Shown: in pieces, positions 34,738 through 43,505 of the stretch
Numbering within the stretch: the first letter of the stretch is position 1
Layout: every line of letters starts with the position of its first letter
Source of the DNA: Saccharopolyspora dendranthemae
GTDB lineage: Bacteria; Actinomycetota; Actinomycetes; Mycobacteriales; Pseudonocardiaceae
Reading direction: 5' to 3'
Length of the DNA stretch: 64,000 bases
NCBI RefSeq assembly: GCF_007829955.1
Contig: NZ_VIWX01000002.1
Coordinates: 744,001 to 808,000, forward strand
Translations under genes and position numbers: made by a program
The notes under the pieces: model-generated
The model's database searches: none
The model's input: only the letters and a program-made list of their open reading frames with translations
Told to the model about the DNA's origin: nothing

Positions 34738-36312
34738 TCACCCTCGAGCGGGGGTGAGGCGTTGGACGGTGCCTTCTCCGTTGGCGGCGAGCAGCAGGGA
34801 ACCGTCGGGTCCCGTCGTCAGGCCCGCGAAGGGGCGTGGTCTGGCCGGCGGGAAGAGGGTGGGGGCAGGGTCTTCCCGGTGCAGGCCCGGAGGGAGACCG
34901 ACCGGGAGGGATTCGGCTTCGATCCGGGAGTCCCCAGTGGTGAGGTCCACCGCGATGAGGCGCTTGGTGCCGGCGTCGACGACGTGCAGCGAGCTCTCGC
35001 GGATCGTGATGCCCTGGGGCTGCTCCAGTCCGTCCACTGTGGTCACGGGGTGCTCGTCCAGCCGGAGCACGGCGCCGAGGGTGTCGTCCGAGGCGTAGTA
35101 CCGGCCCTGGTCGTCGAGCGCGACGTCGATCGGGTGCGGCAGCTCGGCGATCACGGTGACCGCGTCGGCGTCATCGATGTGGATGACCCGTCCCGCACCG
35201 GTTTCCGCGACGAGCAGGCCCGAGTCGGTGATGGCGATGCCGGTGGGCTCGGCGAGTCCCTTCGCCCGCAACCGCACTGCCCGGGTGGCAGGGTCGAAGG
35301 TCCGGACGTCGCCGTGCATCGAGGTGATGTGCACGAGCCCGCCGGCTGCGGCCACGCCGTGGCAAGCGCCGCCGGTCACCGGCTGGATCAGCTCGCCGGT
35401 CACCAGATCGCCGTCGGCCAGCCGGAAGTGGTCGCCCGCGTAGACCCGCCCGGCCTCGTCGGCGGTCACGCCGAACGGGCCGTTGAGCCCGCGGCCCACG
35501 ACGGTGCGGGTGCCGAGGGCTTCGACCTCGGTGACCCCGCCGCTGCCGTAGCTGGACACCAGCATCCGGTTCTCCCGGTCGAAGGCCGCGTTGTCCATCC
35601 CGGCGACACCGGTCTCGATGATGCTGCGGCGGCCGGTGTCCGGATCGATGCGCGTGACGACGCCCTCGACGCCGCGCGAGAGCACCACGAGCGCTCCGTC
35701 GTGGTCGAAGCGCACCGCCACCGGCTCGTGCACGTCGTCGGCCACCTCCTGCGGCGGGCCTCCCTCGGGGGACACCCGCCACACCTGGCGGGTCATCATG
35801 TGCGGGTAGTACAGCGATCCGTCCGGGCCCTGCTGCATCGCGTTGCCCATCGCCAGGCCTTCGGCCAGCACCAGCACCTCGCCGGTGGCGGGCAGCAGTT
35901 CCACGAGACGGCCGTTCGGTCTCATCTCGTTGACGAACAGCCGGTCGCCGACGCAGGTGATCCCGTTCGGCACGCGGATGTCCTGCGACAGCACCGTGAA
36001 CTCGCCGTCGGGGGAGCGGCGCCACACCCGCTGCGGGGTGATGTCGGCGATGTACATCGAACCGTCCGCGCCGAAAGCGAGGTCGTCCGGCGCCTGGACC
36101 GGCCCGTCGGCGGGGACGACGACCTCGACCGCACCGGTGCGCACGTCGACGGCGCTGATCTGCCCGGCCAGGAACTGCGCGACGTAGAGCCTGCCGTCCG
36201 GGCCGAAGGTGATGCCGTTGGAACCCCACAGCGGGCTCGGCCGGTTGAGCCGTCGCATCTGCCAGATCTCGCTGCGCGCGGTGCCGAACGCGCTGAATCG
36301 CGTGCTCACCAT
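34738..36312 (-). CDS. SMP-30/NHL-type beta-propeller protein
   Basis: 524 aa with about ten repeats of the form GI-FGPDGRLYVA / DLAFGADGSMYIAD / GVTADEAGRVYAGD, which give a beta-propeller resembling SMP-30 or NHL-repeat proteins. There is no signal peptide, so it is probably cytoplasmic. Propellers of this group include lactonases and strictosidine-synthase-like enzymes. Its start overlaps the P450 stop by a few bases, so it is the second gene of a P450-propeller operon. The substrate is unknown. Confidence 0.75.
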   Translation of the reverse strand: MVSTRFSAFGTARSEIWQMRRLNRPSPLWGSNGITFGPDGRLYVAQFLAGQISAVDVRTGAVEVVVPADGPVQAPDDLAFGADGSMYIADITPQRVWRRSPDGEFTVLSQDIRVPNGITCVGDRLFVNEMRPNGRLVELLPATGEVLVLAEGLAMGNAMQQGPDGSLYYPHMMTRQVWRVSPEGGPPQEVADDVHEPVAVRFDHDGALVVLSRGVEGVVTRIDPDTGRRSIIETGVAGMDNAAFDRENRMLVSSYGSGGVTEVEALGTRTVVGRGLNGPFGVTADEAGRVYAGDHFRLADGDLVTGELIQPVTGGACHGVAAAGGLVHITSMHGDVRTFDPATRAVRLRAKGLAEPTGIAITDSGLLVAETGAGRVIHIDDADAVTVIAELPHPIDVALDDQGRYYASDDTLGAVLRLDEHPVTTVDGLEQPQGITIRESSLHVVDAGTKRLIAVDLTTGDSRIEAESLPVGLPPGLHREDPAPTLFPPARPRPFAGLTTGPDGSLLLAANGEGTVQRLTPARG

Positions 36313-37514
36313 GCGACCGGCAGCTCCTCGAGTCCGTAGATGGCGTGGTCGCTCGCCCAGGCCACCTCGTCCTCGGGCACCGCCAGCCGCAGGGCCGGGA
36401 ATCGGCGGAGCAGAGCCGGGAACGCGATGCGCATCTCCATCCGCGCCAGCGGTGCGCCCAGGCAGTGGTGCAGGCCGTGACCGAATCCCAGGTGCGGTCC
36501 AGCGGAACGGCTGATGTCGAAGCGCTCCGGGTGCTCGACCAGCGCCGAATCCCGGTTCGCGGCAGGCAGGTTGAACGAGACCAGATCACCGCGCCGGATC
36601 GTCACCGCGCCCAGCTCGACGTCGCGCGTGGCCATCCGGGGCGAGCCGGAGTTCACCACGCTGAGCCAGCGCATCAGCTCCTCGACCGCGCCCTCCACCG
36701 ACTCGGGATCGTCGCGCACCGCCGCGAGCTGATCGGGATGGCGCAGCAGCGCGAGCGTGCCGAGACCGAGCATGTTGGAGGTCGTCTCGTGCCCGGCGAC
36801 CAGCAGCAGGTTCGCCACCCCGATGAGCTCGGCGTTGCTGAGCTTCTCGTCGTGCTCGCGGATCAGCATGCCGATGAGGTCGTCGCCGGGGGCGTGGCGG
36901 GCGCGCCGCACCAGGTCGGCCATGTAGGCCTGAGCTTCGCGACCGAGCTCGGCCTTCTCCTCGACCGAGGCGGTGAGGTCGAGCTGCCTGCGGGTGCGCT
37001 CCTGGAACTCGTCGCGGTCGGCGCCGGGAACTCCCAGCAGCTCGCAGATCACCAGCGACGGGATCGGCAGCGCGTACTGCGAGACCAGGTCCGCCGGGCT
37101 GCCGCGGCGTTCGAGCTCGTCCAGGTGCTGCTCGACGATCTCGACGATGCGCGGTTCCAGCCGCCGCATCCGGCGCACGGTGAACTCCGGGGTGAGCATC
37201 CGCCGCAGCCGGTTGTGATCCGGCGGGTCCATCGACAGCAGGTTCCCGCTGCCGTCGCCGGAGAGCTGGCGGGGGTCCCTCGCGGCACCTCCGGAGAGAT
37301 CGGCGGTCGTCCAGCCGTTGCGGAAACCGGTGGTGTCGCCGAGCATCCGGCGCACGTCCTCGTGCCGGGTCAGCAACCAGGCGGGCGGGCCGAACGGCGT
37401 GGGCACCCGCGCGATCCCGGTGCCGTCGCGCAGGGCCTCCACATCAGGTGCCGGTCCGAATCCGGTCCGGCGGCGGCTGACCTCGACGACGGCGGGCTCG
37501 ATGGCGTCGCGCAC
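36306..37514 (-). CDS. cytochrome P450
   Basis: 402 aa, a soluble bacterial P450. The oxygen-binding I-helix motif AGHETTS is at 240-246, the ExxR pair is Glu279/Arg282, and the heme loop FGHGLHHCLG is at 344-353 with Cys351 as iron ligand. GTG 37514 is preceded by AGGGGGA and by a 32-base palindrome. It needs a ferredoxin and a reductase, and neither is next to it. With the propeller gene it forms an operon that may oxidise and then process a small molecule. Confidence 0.93.
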   Translation of the reverse strand: MRDAIEPAVVEVSRRRTGFGPAPDVEALRDGTGIARVPTPFGPPAWLLTRHEDVRRMLGDTTGFRNGWTTADLSGGAARDPRQLSGDGSGNLLSMDPPDHNRLRRMLTPEFTVRRMRRLEPRIVEIVEQHLDELERRGSPADLVSQYALPIPSLVICELLGVPGADRDEFQERTRRQLDLTASVEEKAELGREAQAYMADLVRRARHAPGDDLIGMLIREHDEKLSNAELIGVANLLLVAGHETTSNMLGLGTLALLRHPDQLAAVRDDPESVEGAVEELMRWLSVVNSGSPRMATRDVELGAVTIRRGDLVSFNLPAANRDSALVEHPERFDISRSAGPHLGFGHGLHHCLGAPLARMEMRIAFPALLRRFPALRLAVPEDEVAWASDHAIYGLEELPVAW

Positions 37515-37524
37515 GAGCGATCCC

Positions 37525-37556
37525 CCTTGGGTTAAGTCGTGTGACTTAACCCAAGG
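37525..37556. promoter_or_regulatory. 32-bp near-complete palindrome before the P450 operon
   Basis: Perfect 14-base arms (CCTTGGGTTAAGTC and its complement) flank a GTGT spacer. It ends 10 bases before the P450 start codon, touching the ribosome binding site, and lies after the Gfo/Idh stop. The place fits an operator for a dimeric repressor, but it would also fold as a terminator for the upstream gene. Confidence 0.7.
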
Positions 37557-37568
37557 TACCGGAACGGC

Positions 37569-38573
37569 TCAGGCCGGAACCGCGCCCCGCTGCTTCACCC
37601 GGGTCGCGGTCTCCTGAACGGCCTCCACCAGCCGCGCGGTCTCCCGGGCTCCGCGCAGCCACGACCGCTCGATCTCCGGGGTGCGCCCGTCGCGCACCGC
37701 CCCGGCGAACGAGGCCAGCGAATCGCGGAACTGGTGCGAGGCGTCGAGCACGAACTCCTCGTGGTGGTCCTGCTCTTCGAGCCGCAGCAGCGGTCGGTGC
37801 TCGGCGGGCGGCGTGAACGCGCGCTCCAGGCTCAGGTGCCCGGCATCGCCCCACAGCGCGTAGCGGGACCGGTAGCTGTGCTGGAACCCGAACTCCAGAT
37901 CGGCGAAGATCCCGTTCTCCGACACCAGCAGCGCGTGACCGGCCATGTCCACGCCGGTGTCGGCGTCGACCCGCAGCGTCGCGCCCGCCACGGTCAACCC
38001 GCTGCCGAGCATGAGCTGGGCCGCCCGGATCGGGTACACCCCGACGTCGAGCAGACATCCGGCCCCCAGCGCGGGGTCGTAGCGGATGTCGCCGACGGGT
38101 GGGGACGGCACCCCGAACGCCGAGCTGAAGGTGCGCAGCCTCCCCAGCCGCCCGCGCTCCACGAGCTCGCGCACCACCTCGTGCTGCGGGTGGTGCAGGA
38201 AGGCGAAGTTCTCGCGCAGCACGAGCCCGCGGTCGGCGGCCAGCGCGGTGAGGGAGTCGGTCCGCTCGGCCGAGACGGTCATCGGCTTCTCGCACAGCAC
38301 GTGCTTGCCCGCGCGCAGAGCGCGTTCGGCCCACTCGAAGTGCAGCGAGTTCGGCAACGACAGGTACACGGCGTCGATGTCCGGGGAGTCGATCAGCTGC
38401 TCGTAGCTCATCGCCGTTCCGCCGTGCCGGGCGGCGAACCGCTCGGCCCTGTCCGGGGTCCGGCTGGCCATGCCCACCACCGAGGAACCCTCGATCTCGT
38501 CGAGCGCGGGCAGCATTCGTCGTTCGGCGATCCCGGAGCAGCCGAGCACGCCCCACGCCACCTGCTGGTCCAT
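37569..38573 (-). CDS. Gfo/Idh/MocA family oxidoreductase
   Basis: 334 aa from ATG 38573 (GGAGGAG upstream). The Rossmann motif is GVLGCSGIAERRMLPAL, then VASR-like MASRTPDRAERFA, the EKP signature (HVLCEKPMTVSAE), and the DVGVYPIRAAQ helix with conserved Asp and His nearby. It would oxidise or reduce a sugar-type ring with NAD(P). It most resembles the group that includes NDP-hexose 3-ketoreductases, but no deoxysugar cluster surrounds it, so the substrate is open. Confidence 0.85.
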   Translation of the reverse strand: MDQQVAWGVLGCSGIAERRMLPALDEIEGSSVVGMASRTPDRAERFAARHGGTAMSYEQLIDSPDIDAVYLSLPNSLHFEWAERALRAGKHVLCEKPMTVSAERTDSLTALAADRGLVLRENFAFLHHPQHEVVRELVERGRLGRLRTFSSAFGVPSPPVGDIRYDPALGAGCLLDVGVYPIRAAQLMLGSGLTVAGATLRVDADTGVDMAGHALLVSENGIFADLEFGFQHSYRSRYALWGDAGHLSLERAFTPPAEHRPLLRLEEQDHHEEFVLDASHQFRDSLASFAGAVRDGRTPEIERSWLRGARETARLVEAVQETATRVKQRGAVPA

Positions 38574-38628
38574 CCCCACTCCTCCGCAGAATCGTGTCTT
38601 CGTCCGCAGCGTAGGGGTTTCGGGACGC

Positions 38629-39651
38629 TCAGGCGGCTCGGCCGCGCCGTGCGAGCAGGACGGCGAAGGCCGGAACACCGACCAGCGCGGTCATCACACC
38701 GACCGGGACCTCCTGCGGCGCGGCGATGGTGGTCGCCAGGACGTCCACCCACACCAGCAGGATCGCGCCCAGCACCGCGGTGACCGGCATCAGCGCGCGG
38801 TGACGCGGTCCCACCAGCAGCCGCGCGGCCTGCGGCAGGACCAGGCCGACGAACCCGATGGCGCCCGCCGAGGCGACCAGCGTCGCGGTCAGCAGCGCGG
38901 TGGCCACCAGCAGACCGATCCGCAATCGGGCGACGTGGACACCCAGCGCGGCGGCGGTGTCCTGGCCCAGCGCGAACGCGTCCAGAGCTCCGGCCCGGGC
39001 CAGGCACAGCAGCAGGCAGACCGCGCACACCGCGCCCGAGACCACCACGTCGTTCCAGCGAGCGCCCGACAGCGAGCCCAGCAGCCAGAACAGCACGCCG
39101 CGGGTCTGCTCGGCGTCGGCCGAGGTGATCACGACGAACGACGTCAGGGCCGAGAACAGCTGCGTGCCGGCGACACCGGCCAGCACCAGGTGCGTGGTCG
39201 TGCCGCCCGCCAGCGTCCCCAGCATGATCACCAGCGCGAACGCCACCAGCGCGCCGGCGAAGGCGCCCGCGGTCAGCCCGATCGCGCCCGCGCCCAACCC
39301 GAGGATCACCACCAGGACGGCACCGGTGGAAGCACCTGCCGACACGCCCAGCAGGAACGGGTCGGCGAGCGGGTTGCGCAGCAAGGACTGCAGCACCGCG
39401 CCGCACATCCCCAGCCCCGCACCACAGATCGCCGCGAGCACCGCGCGCGGTAATCGCAGCTGCCAGACGATTCCCTGGCCGATCCGCGACACCTCGGTCT
39501 CACCGAGGCCCAGCCGCGCTCCCACGACCCCGGCGACGTCGGCGACCGACAGCGGTGCCGGGCCGAGCGTGACGGCCACGGCGATCGACAGGAGCAGCAG
39601 CGGGATGCCGCCGAGCACGATCAGCGGAGCGGGCAGGCGTCCCGTCCTCAC
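38629..39651 (-). CDS. btuC: FecCD/BtuC-type ABC permease (corrinoid uptake)
   Basis: About 340 aa with some ten transmembrane helices and the FecCD patterns LRLPRAVLAAICGAGLGMCG, RNPLADPFLLGVSAGAS, GVLFWLLGSLSG and GAIGFVGLVLPQAARLL (coupling region). The start is placed at GTG 39651, which overlaps the stop of the binding-protein gene by four bases; long upstream frames are shadows. The operon is led by a cobalamin riboswitch, so vitamin B12 or another corrinoid is the likely cargo. No ATP-binding gene follows, so a distant ATPase must serve it. Confidence 0.88.
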   Translation of the reverse strand: MRTGRLPAPLIVLGGIPLLLLSIAVAVTLGPAPLSVADVAGVVGARLGLGETEVSRIGQGIVWQLRLPRAVLAAICGAGLGMCGAVLQSLLRNPLADPFLLGVSAGASTGAVLVVILGLGAGAIGLTAGAFAGALVAFALVIMLGTLAGGTTTHLVLAGVAGTQLFSALTSFVVITSADAEQTRGVLFWLLGSLSGARWNDVVVSGAVCAVCLLLCLARAGALDAFALGQDTAAALGVHVARLRIGLLVATALLTATLVASAGAIGFVGLVLPQAARLLVGPRHRALMPVTAVLGAILLVWVDVLATTIAAPQEVPVGVMTALVGVPAFAVLLARRGRAA

Positions 39652-40637
39652 CGCCGCTCCAGCTCGGCGAGCCGGTCGGCGAGCCGTTCGATGCCGGTGA
39701 TGGTGCGCATGCTGACGTTCATCTCGGTGCCGGTCATGCCCATCCAGCGGCCCTCGGCCACGGCGGGCAGCCGCGACACCGCGGGATCGGTGCGCAGGAA
39801 CTGCTGCTTGGCGGCGAGGGAATCGCCTTCGCCGTCGCGGGTCAGGTCGCCGAGCACCAGCAGATCGGGATCGCGCGCGAGCACGTCCTCCCACGAGACC
39901 TGCGGCCACATCGAGCGCACGTCGTCGTAGGCGTTGCGCACTCCCAGAGTGCGGGTCATGATCGCCGGAGAGCCGGTCGATCCTGCCATGTAAGGGGATT
40001 CGGTCCGGGCGAACCAGAACAGGACCGAGGTGTCCTGGCTGGGCGTGGCTTTGCGCCGCGCGGCCTCGACGCGCTGCCGCAGCTCCGACACGAGGGCCTC
40101 ACCGCGTTGCGGGACGTCGAAGATCATGGCGATCTCGTGCACCTCGCGGTAGATGTCGTCGAGCTCGACCGGCTCGGCGAGCGGCGCTTCCTCGGGCATG
40201 CAGTTGGAGGGGGAGAGGTAGGTGGGAACGCCGAGCTCGCCGAAGCGCTCGCGCGAGGCGACGCCCTCGTCGGTGAACACCGCCTGGTAGGCGCCGAGCA
40301 CCAGGTCCGGCTCGGTGGCCAGCACCGATTCGAACGACGGGTTGTTGTTGGAGAGCCTCGGGACCCGGACGTTCTCGGCGGCCAACGCCGGGTCCACCGG
40401 GTCGGTCCAGGTCGCGGTGCCGACCATGCGATCGGCCAGGCCGAGGGCGAGCATGATCTCGGTCGTCGACTGGTTGAGGCTCACGGCCCGGCGCGGCGGC
40501 TCGGCCACGGAGACCTGCCCGTCGCAGTTGGGCAACGACACCCGGGGCGGAGCGGACTCCGTGGAAGGTGCGGAGCAGGCGGTGATGGCGGTGGCGCAGA
40601 GCAGGGTCAAGCCCGTGCGCTTCCAACGGCGGAACAC
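39648..40637 (-). CDS. btuF: corrinoid-binding lipoprotein (BtuF-like)
   Basis: 329 aa. A short signal ends in the lipobox ITAC with Cys21, so it is a membrane-anchored periplasmic-type binding protein. The two lobes show the class III pattern: RAVSLNQSTTEIMLALGLADRMVG, LATEPDLVLGAY, and VSWEDVLARDPDLLVLGD. Iron-siderophore proteins share this fold, but the cobalamin riboswitch in its leader makes B12 the better call. The GTG start at 40637 lies downstream of the riboswitch. Translation of the permease gene is coupled to it. Confidence 0.9.
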   Translation of the reverse strand: MFRRWKRTGLTLLCATAITACSAPSTESAPPRVSLPNCDGQVSVAEPPRRAVSLNQSTTEIMLALGLADRMVGTATWTDPVDPALAAENVRVPRLSNNNPSFESVLATEPDLVLGAYQAVFTDEGVASRERFGELGVPTYLSPSNCMPEEAPLAEPVELDDIYREVHEIAMIFDVPQRGEALVSELRQRVEAARRKATPSQDTSVLFWFARTESPYMAGSTGSPAIMTRTLGVRNAYDDVRSMWPQVSWEDVLARDPDLLVLGDLTRDGEGDSLAAKQQFLRTDPAVSRLPAVAEGRWMGMTGTEMNVSMRTITGIERLADRLAELERR

Positions 40638-40713
40638 GTCGTGCGGAAATCCTCACCCCAGATCCGTGCGCGAGACCTGGTCGGCCGATTCCCGGAACCG
40701 GGTGCGGTACCGG

Positions 40714-40870
40714 GGAGCCGGCAGGTCTTCGGGCTCGGGCTCCACCGAGCGAGCCGCCTTCCCGGATCGCGTGCGATCCAGTGGCTCGGGCTCGCTCGTC
40801 ACCCCTACCGCTGCGCGTCAGCTCCGGCTTCCGACCGGATTCCCATCGGCCACACGTGGCACGACCGGCT
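40714..40870 (-). promoter_or_regulatory. cobalamin (AdoCbl) riboswitch
   Basis: Read on the minus strand, the leader shows the conserved core in order: GTGCCACGTGTGGCC (P2 region), GGGAATCCGGTCGGAAGCCG, GCTGACGCGCAGCGGTA, then the GCCACTG box (40785-40779), GGGAAGGC, and the B12 box ending GAAGACCTGCCGGC (to 40717). It lies about 80 bases before the BtuF-like start. A TTAGACT at 40887-40881 is a plausible -10. B12 binding should shut off the transporter. Confidence 0.93.
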
Positions 40871-40916
40871 CGGCGGCGAGTCTAACCGGGCGCACCTCGG
40901 CGGATCCGGGGGCCGG

Positions 40917-41693
40917 TCACTGGTGGGTGCCTCCGTCGACGCGGATCTCGGTGCCGGTGATGAACGCGCCGTCGTCGGAGGCGAGCATCGCGACCACACC
41001 GGCCACGTGCTCCGGGGGAGCGAATCCGCTGCCCAGCGCGGGGGAGAGCTTGGTGAACAGGTCCCAGTCGGTGTCCGCGGGCAGCTTGTCGGCGGTGGTC
41101 TCGGTGATGCCGCTGCGAATCCCGCCGGGCACCAGGGAAACCGCGCGCAACCCCTGCTTGGCGTACTCCAGGGCGATGCTGTGGGTGAAGGACTGGATCC
41201 CGCCCTTGCTCGCCGCGTAGGCGGCCATGTACGGGTGGGCGAAGTTCGCCGAGGTCGAGCTGAAGTTGATCACGACGCCGCTCCCGGTGGCCAGCAGCGC
41301 AGGCAGGGCCGCGCGGGTCACCAGGAACGTGCCGGTGAGGTTCACCGCGAGGATCCGGTTCCACAGCTCCAGCGAGCACTCGTGCGTGCGCGCGCTGTGC
41401 AACGTCCCGGCGGCGTTGACCAGCACGTCCAGTCCGCCCAGCTGCTCGGCCGCCGCGGGGACCGTCGCGTCGACCGCGTCCTCCTCGGAGATGTCCAGCG
41501 GCAGGGTTCCCAGCCGGTCGCAGGTGCCCGCTTCGGCGGCGCGCCGCGTCGTCTCCTTCAGGCCGGGTTCGTCGATGTCCGTGGTCAGCACCCGGGCGCC
41601 TTCGTCGAGCAGGCGCAGCACGCTCGCCTGACCGATCCCCGAAGCTCCGCCCGTGACGAGCACGCGCTTGCCGTTGAGCCTGTCCATCACCAT
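40917..41693 (-). CDS. SDR family oxidoreductase
   Basis: 258 aa. TGGASGIG at the N-terminus, the NAAG motif, the SSTSAN region, and YAASKGG as the catalytic Tyr/Lys box, ending FITGTEIRVDGG. It is a classical NAD(P)-dependent SDR; nothing in the sequence fixes the substrate. ATG 41693 has GGGAGGA upstream. It lies before the riboswitch operon, on the same strand, but with its own promoter. Confidence 0.88.
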   Translation of the reverse strand: MVMDRLNGKRVLVTGGASGIGQASVLRLLDEGARVLTTDIDEPGLKETTRRAAEAGTCDRLGTLPLDISEEDAVDATVPAAAEQLGGLDVLVNAAGTLHSARTHECSLELWNRILAVNLTGTFLVTRAALPALLATGSGVVINFSSTSANFAHPYMAAYAASKGGIQSFTHSIALEYAKQGLRAVSLVPGGIRSGITETTADKLPADTDWDLFTKLSPALGSGFAPPEHVAGVVAMLASDDGAFITGTEIRVDGGTHQ

Positions 41694-41865
41694 CGGGTCC
41701 TCCCGCACGTCGAACGCCCCCGCCGGGGCTCGTGAGGATCAACGCGCGACCACGGCGGGAAGTTGCTCATGAGCGCGGCCGAAAACCGGCTCGGTTCCGG
41801 ACGAATGTGACGAACGTCGGTGACGCTGGGGTGGGCAGCGGGCTGGACTCCGCACGGAGGGTTAG

Positions 41866-41884
41866 TTAGGTTAGGCGCACTTTA
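41866..41884 (+). promoter_or_regulatory. IdeR/DtxR-type iron box
   Basis: TTAGGTTAGGCGCACTTTA matches the 19-base actinobacterial consensus at about 15 positions. It ends 19 bases before the siderophore-binding lipoprotein gene. Confidence 0.8.
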
Positions 41885-41903
41885 CTCGCTGCGAGGTGTG
41901 GAA

Positions 41904-42899
41904 ATGCGCTGGATGCGGACCCTGGGGCTGATCATGGCAGTCCTGCTGGGAATCGCCCTGACCGGTTGCGGTGCGGCCGGTCCCGAGGACAAGCCCGCTG
42001 CTGGATCGGCCGACGGGCAGTTCCCGGTGACCATCAAGACCGCGTTCGGTGACGTGACCGTTCCGGAGCGTCCGCAGCGCGTCGTCGCGCTCGGCTGGGG
42101 CGACGCGGAAACCGCGCTGGCCCTCGGAGTTCAGCCCGTCGGTGCCGCGGACTGGCTGCCGGTCGGGGGTGACGGAGTTCCGCCGTGGATTCCCGCCGAC
42201 AAGCGCTACAGCGCGCCGCCGAAGATGCTCGGCACCATGGAGGTCGACATGGAGGCCGTCGCCGCGCTGGAGCCGGACCTCATCCTCGACACCCGCGCCA
42301 GCGGCGACAAGGAGCGCTACAACCTGCTCAACCGGCTCGGCGTGCCGGTGGTGAGCATCCCGCCGGGTGGGGAGTCGTACCTGACCACGTGGGACCAGCA
42401 GCTCGACATGGTCGGCAAGGCGCTGGGCAAGAGCACCGAAGCCGCGCAGCAGAAGGCCGATCTGGAGGCCAAGTTCCAGCAGGCGGCCGCCGCGAACCCG
42501 CAGTTCGCGGGCAAGACCGTGTCGGTCGGGGCGAAGATGGTCGGCTCCTACGGCGCTTACGTCAACGGCGGGTCGCGGCTGGAATTCATGGAGCGCCTGG
42601 GATTCCGGCAGTCACCTGCGGTCCAGGCGTTGGCGGGCGGGAACTTCTTCATCCCCGTCTCGCCTGAACGCATGGACCTGTTCAACGCCGACCTGACGGT
42701 GATGTTCCCGATCGGCATCGACGCCGGGGAGATCGACAAGGACCAGATGTTCCAGTCGGTCCCCTCGGTCCGCGAGAAGCGTGCCGTGGTGCTGCACGAC
42801 GAGCAGGCGACGCAGGCGTTCTCCGCGGGGACGGCCGCGGGCATGTCCTTCGCGATCGACAAGGTCGTGCCGTTGATCGCGCAGAGCCAGGCGGGCTGA
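41904..42899 (+). CDS. iron-siderophore ABC transporter binding lipoprotein
   Basis: 331 aa from ATG 41904. The signal peptide ends in the lipobox LTGC with Cys22. The class III binding fold is visible in VPERPQRVVALGWGDAETALALG, VAALEPDLILDTRASG, and the C-terminal AVVLHDEQ block. FecB-type proteins like this catch ferric siderophores outside the membrane. The iron box directly upstream supports this. No permease or ATPase gene follows; the next gene is a PPOX flavoprotein 12 bases away. Confidence 0.9.
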   Translation: MRWMRTLGLIMAVLLGIALTGCGAAGPEDKPAAGSADGQFPVTIKTAFGDVTVPERPQRVVALGWGDAETALALGVQPVGAADWLPVGGDGVPPWIPADKRYSAPPKMLGTMEVDMEAVAALEPDLILDTRASGDKERYNLLNRLGVPVVSIPPGGESYLTTWDQQLDMVGKALGKSTEAAQQKADLEAKFQQAAAANPQFAGKTVSVGAKMVGSYGAYVNGGSRLEFMERLGFRQSPAVQALAGGNFFIPVSPERMDLFNADLTVMFPIGIDAGEIDKDQMFQSVPSVREKRAVVLHDEQATQAFSAGTAAGMSFAIDKVVPLIAQSQAG

Positions 42900-42911
42900 G
42901 GAGAACGACGC

Positions 42912-43505
42912 GTGCCCTCGTGGGATCCGAGTGCGGCTGAGCAGGTCACCTCCGAAGCGCAGCTCCGCGAGATCGTCGAACCGCCGCACCCGGTGGTCGC
43001 CGAGAAGGTGGTTGCCGGGATCGACGAGGTCAGCCGCCGGTTCATCGAGGAGTCGCGGTTGTTCGTCGTGGCGACCACGGGCGCGGGCGGGATGGTCGAC
43101 GTCTCGCCGCGAGGGGACACCACCCGCAGCGTCGTGGTCTTCGACGACGGCAAGACCCTGGCCTACGCCGAACGTCCCGGCAACCGGCGGATGGACGGGC
43201 TGCACAACCTGCTGCGGAACCCGCAGATCGGGATGCTGTTCATGATCCCGGGCGTCAACCACGTGCTCCGCGTGAACGGCACGGCGACGATCGTCTCCTC
43301 CGCGCCGTTCATGGCGGATCTCGCGCTGAAGGGGGTGCCTCCGGAGCTCGGGGTGGTCGTCAGCGTCGAGGAGCTGTTCGTGCACTGCGGACGAGCCCTG
43401 CTCAAGTCCGGCGCGTGGCGGCCCGGCACCTGGCCGGTCGGCGTCGAGCAGCTCGGCGTCAGCGCGCTCTACGAGTCCCAGCAGGCGCTGAAGCCGCGGG
43501 TGTGA
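42912..43505 (+). CDS. MSMEG_1061-type PPOX flavoprotein
   Basis: 197 aa. The split-barrel marks are FIEESRLFVVATTGAGG, VDVSPRGD, YAERPGNRRMDGLHNLLRNP, IGMLFMIPG and the C-terminal EELFVHCGRALLKSGAW. These match the FMN-dependent MSMEG_1061 family. GTG 42912 has GAGGAGAA upstream. It is probably co-transcribed with the iron-siderophore lipoprotein, so it may be iron-regulated. Its end overlaps the converging MFS gene by 47 bases. A paralogue lies at 54738. Confidence 0.85.
   Translation: MPSWDPSAAEQVTSEAQLREIVEPPHPVVAEKVVAGIDEVSRRFIEESRLFVVATTGAGGMVDVSPRGDTTRSVVVFDDGKTLAYAERPGNRRMDGLHNLLRNPQIGMLFMIPGVNHVLRVNGTATIVSSAPFMADLALKGVPPELGVVVSVEELFVHCGRALLKSGAWRPGTWPVGVEQLGVSALYESQQALKPRV

Noticed and set aside
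37734..38783. 349-codon plus-strand frame across the Gfo/Idh gene
   Set aside because: Shadow composition; the minus-strand gene has Rossmann and EKP motifs.
39648..40637. Labelling the binding protein as iron-siderophore specific
   Set aside because: The cobalamin riboswitch in its leader and the absence of an iron box favour corrinoid transport.
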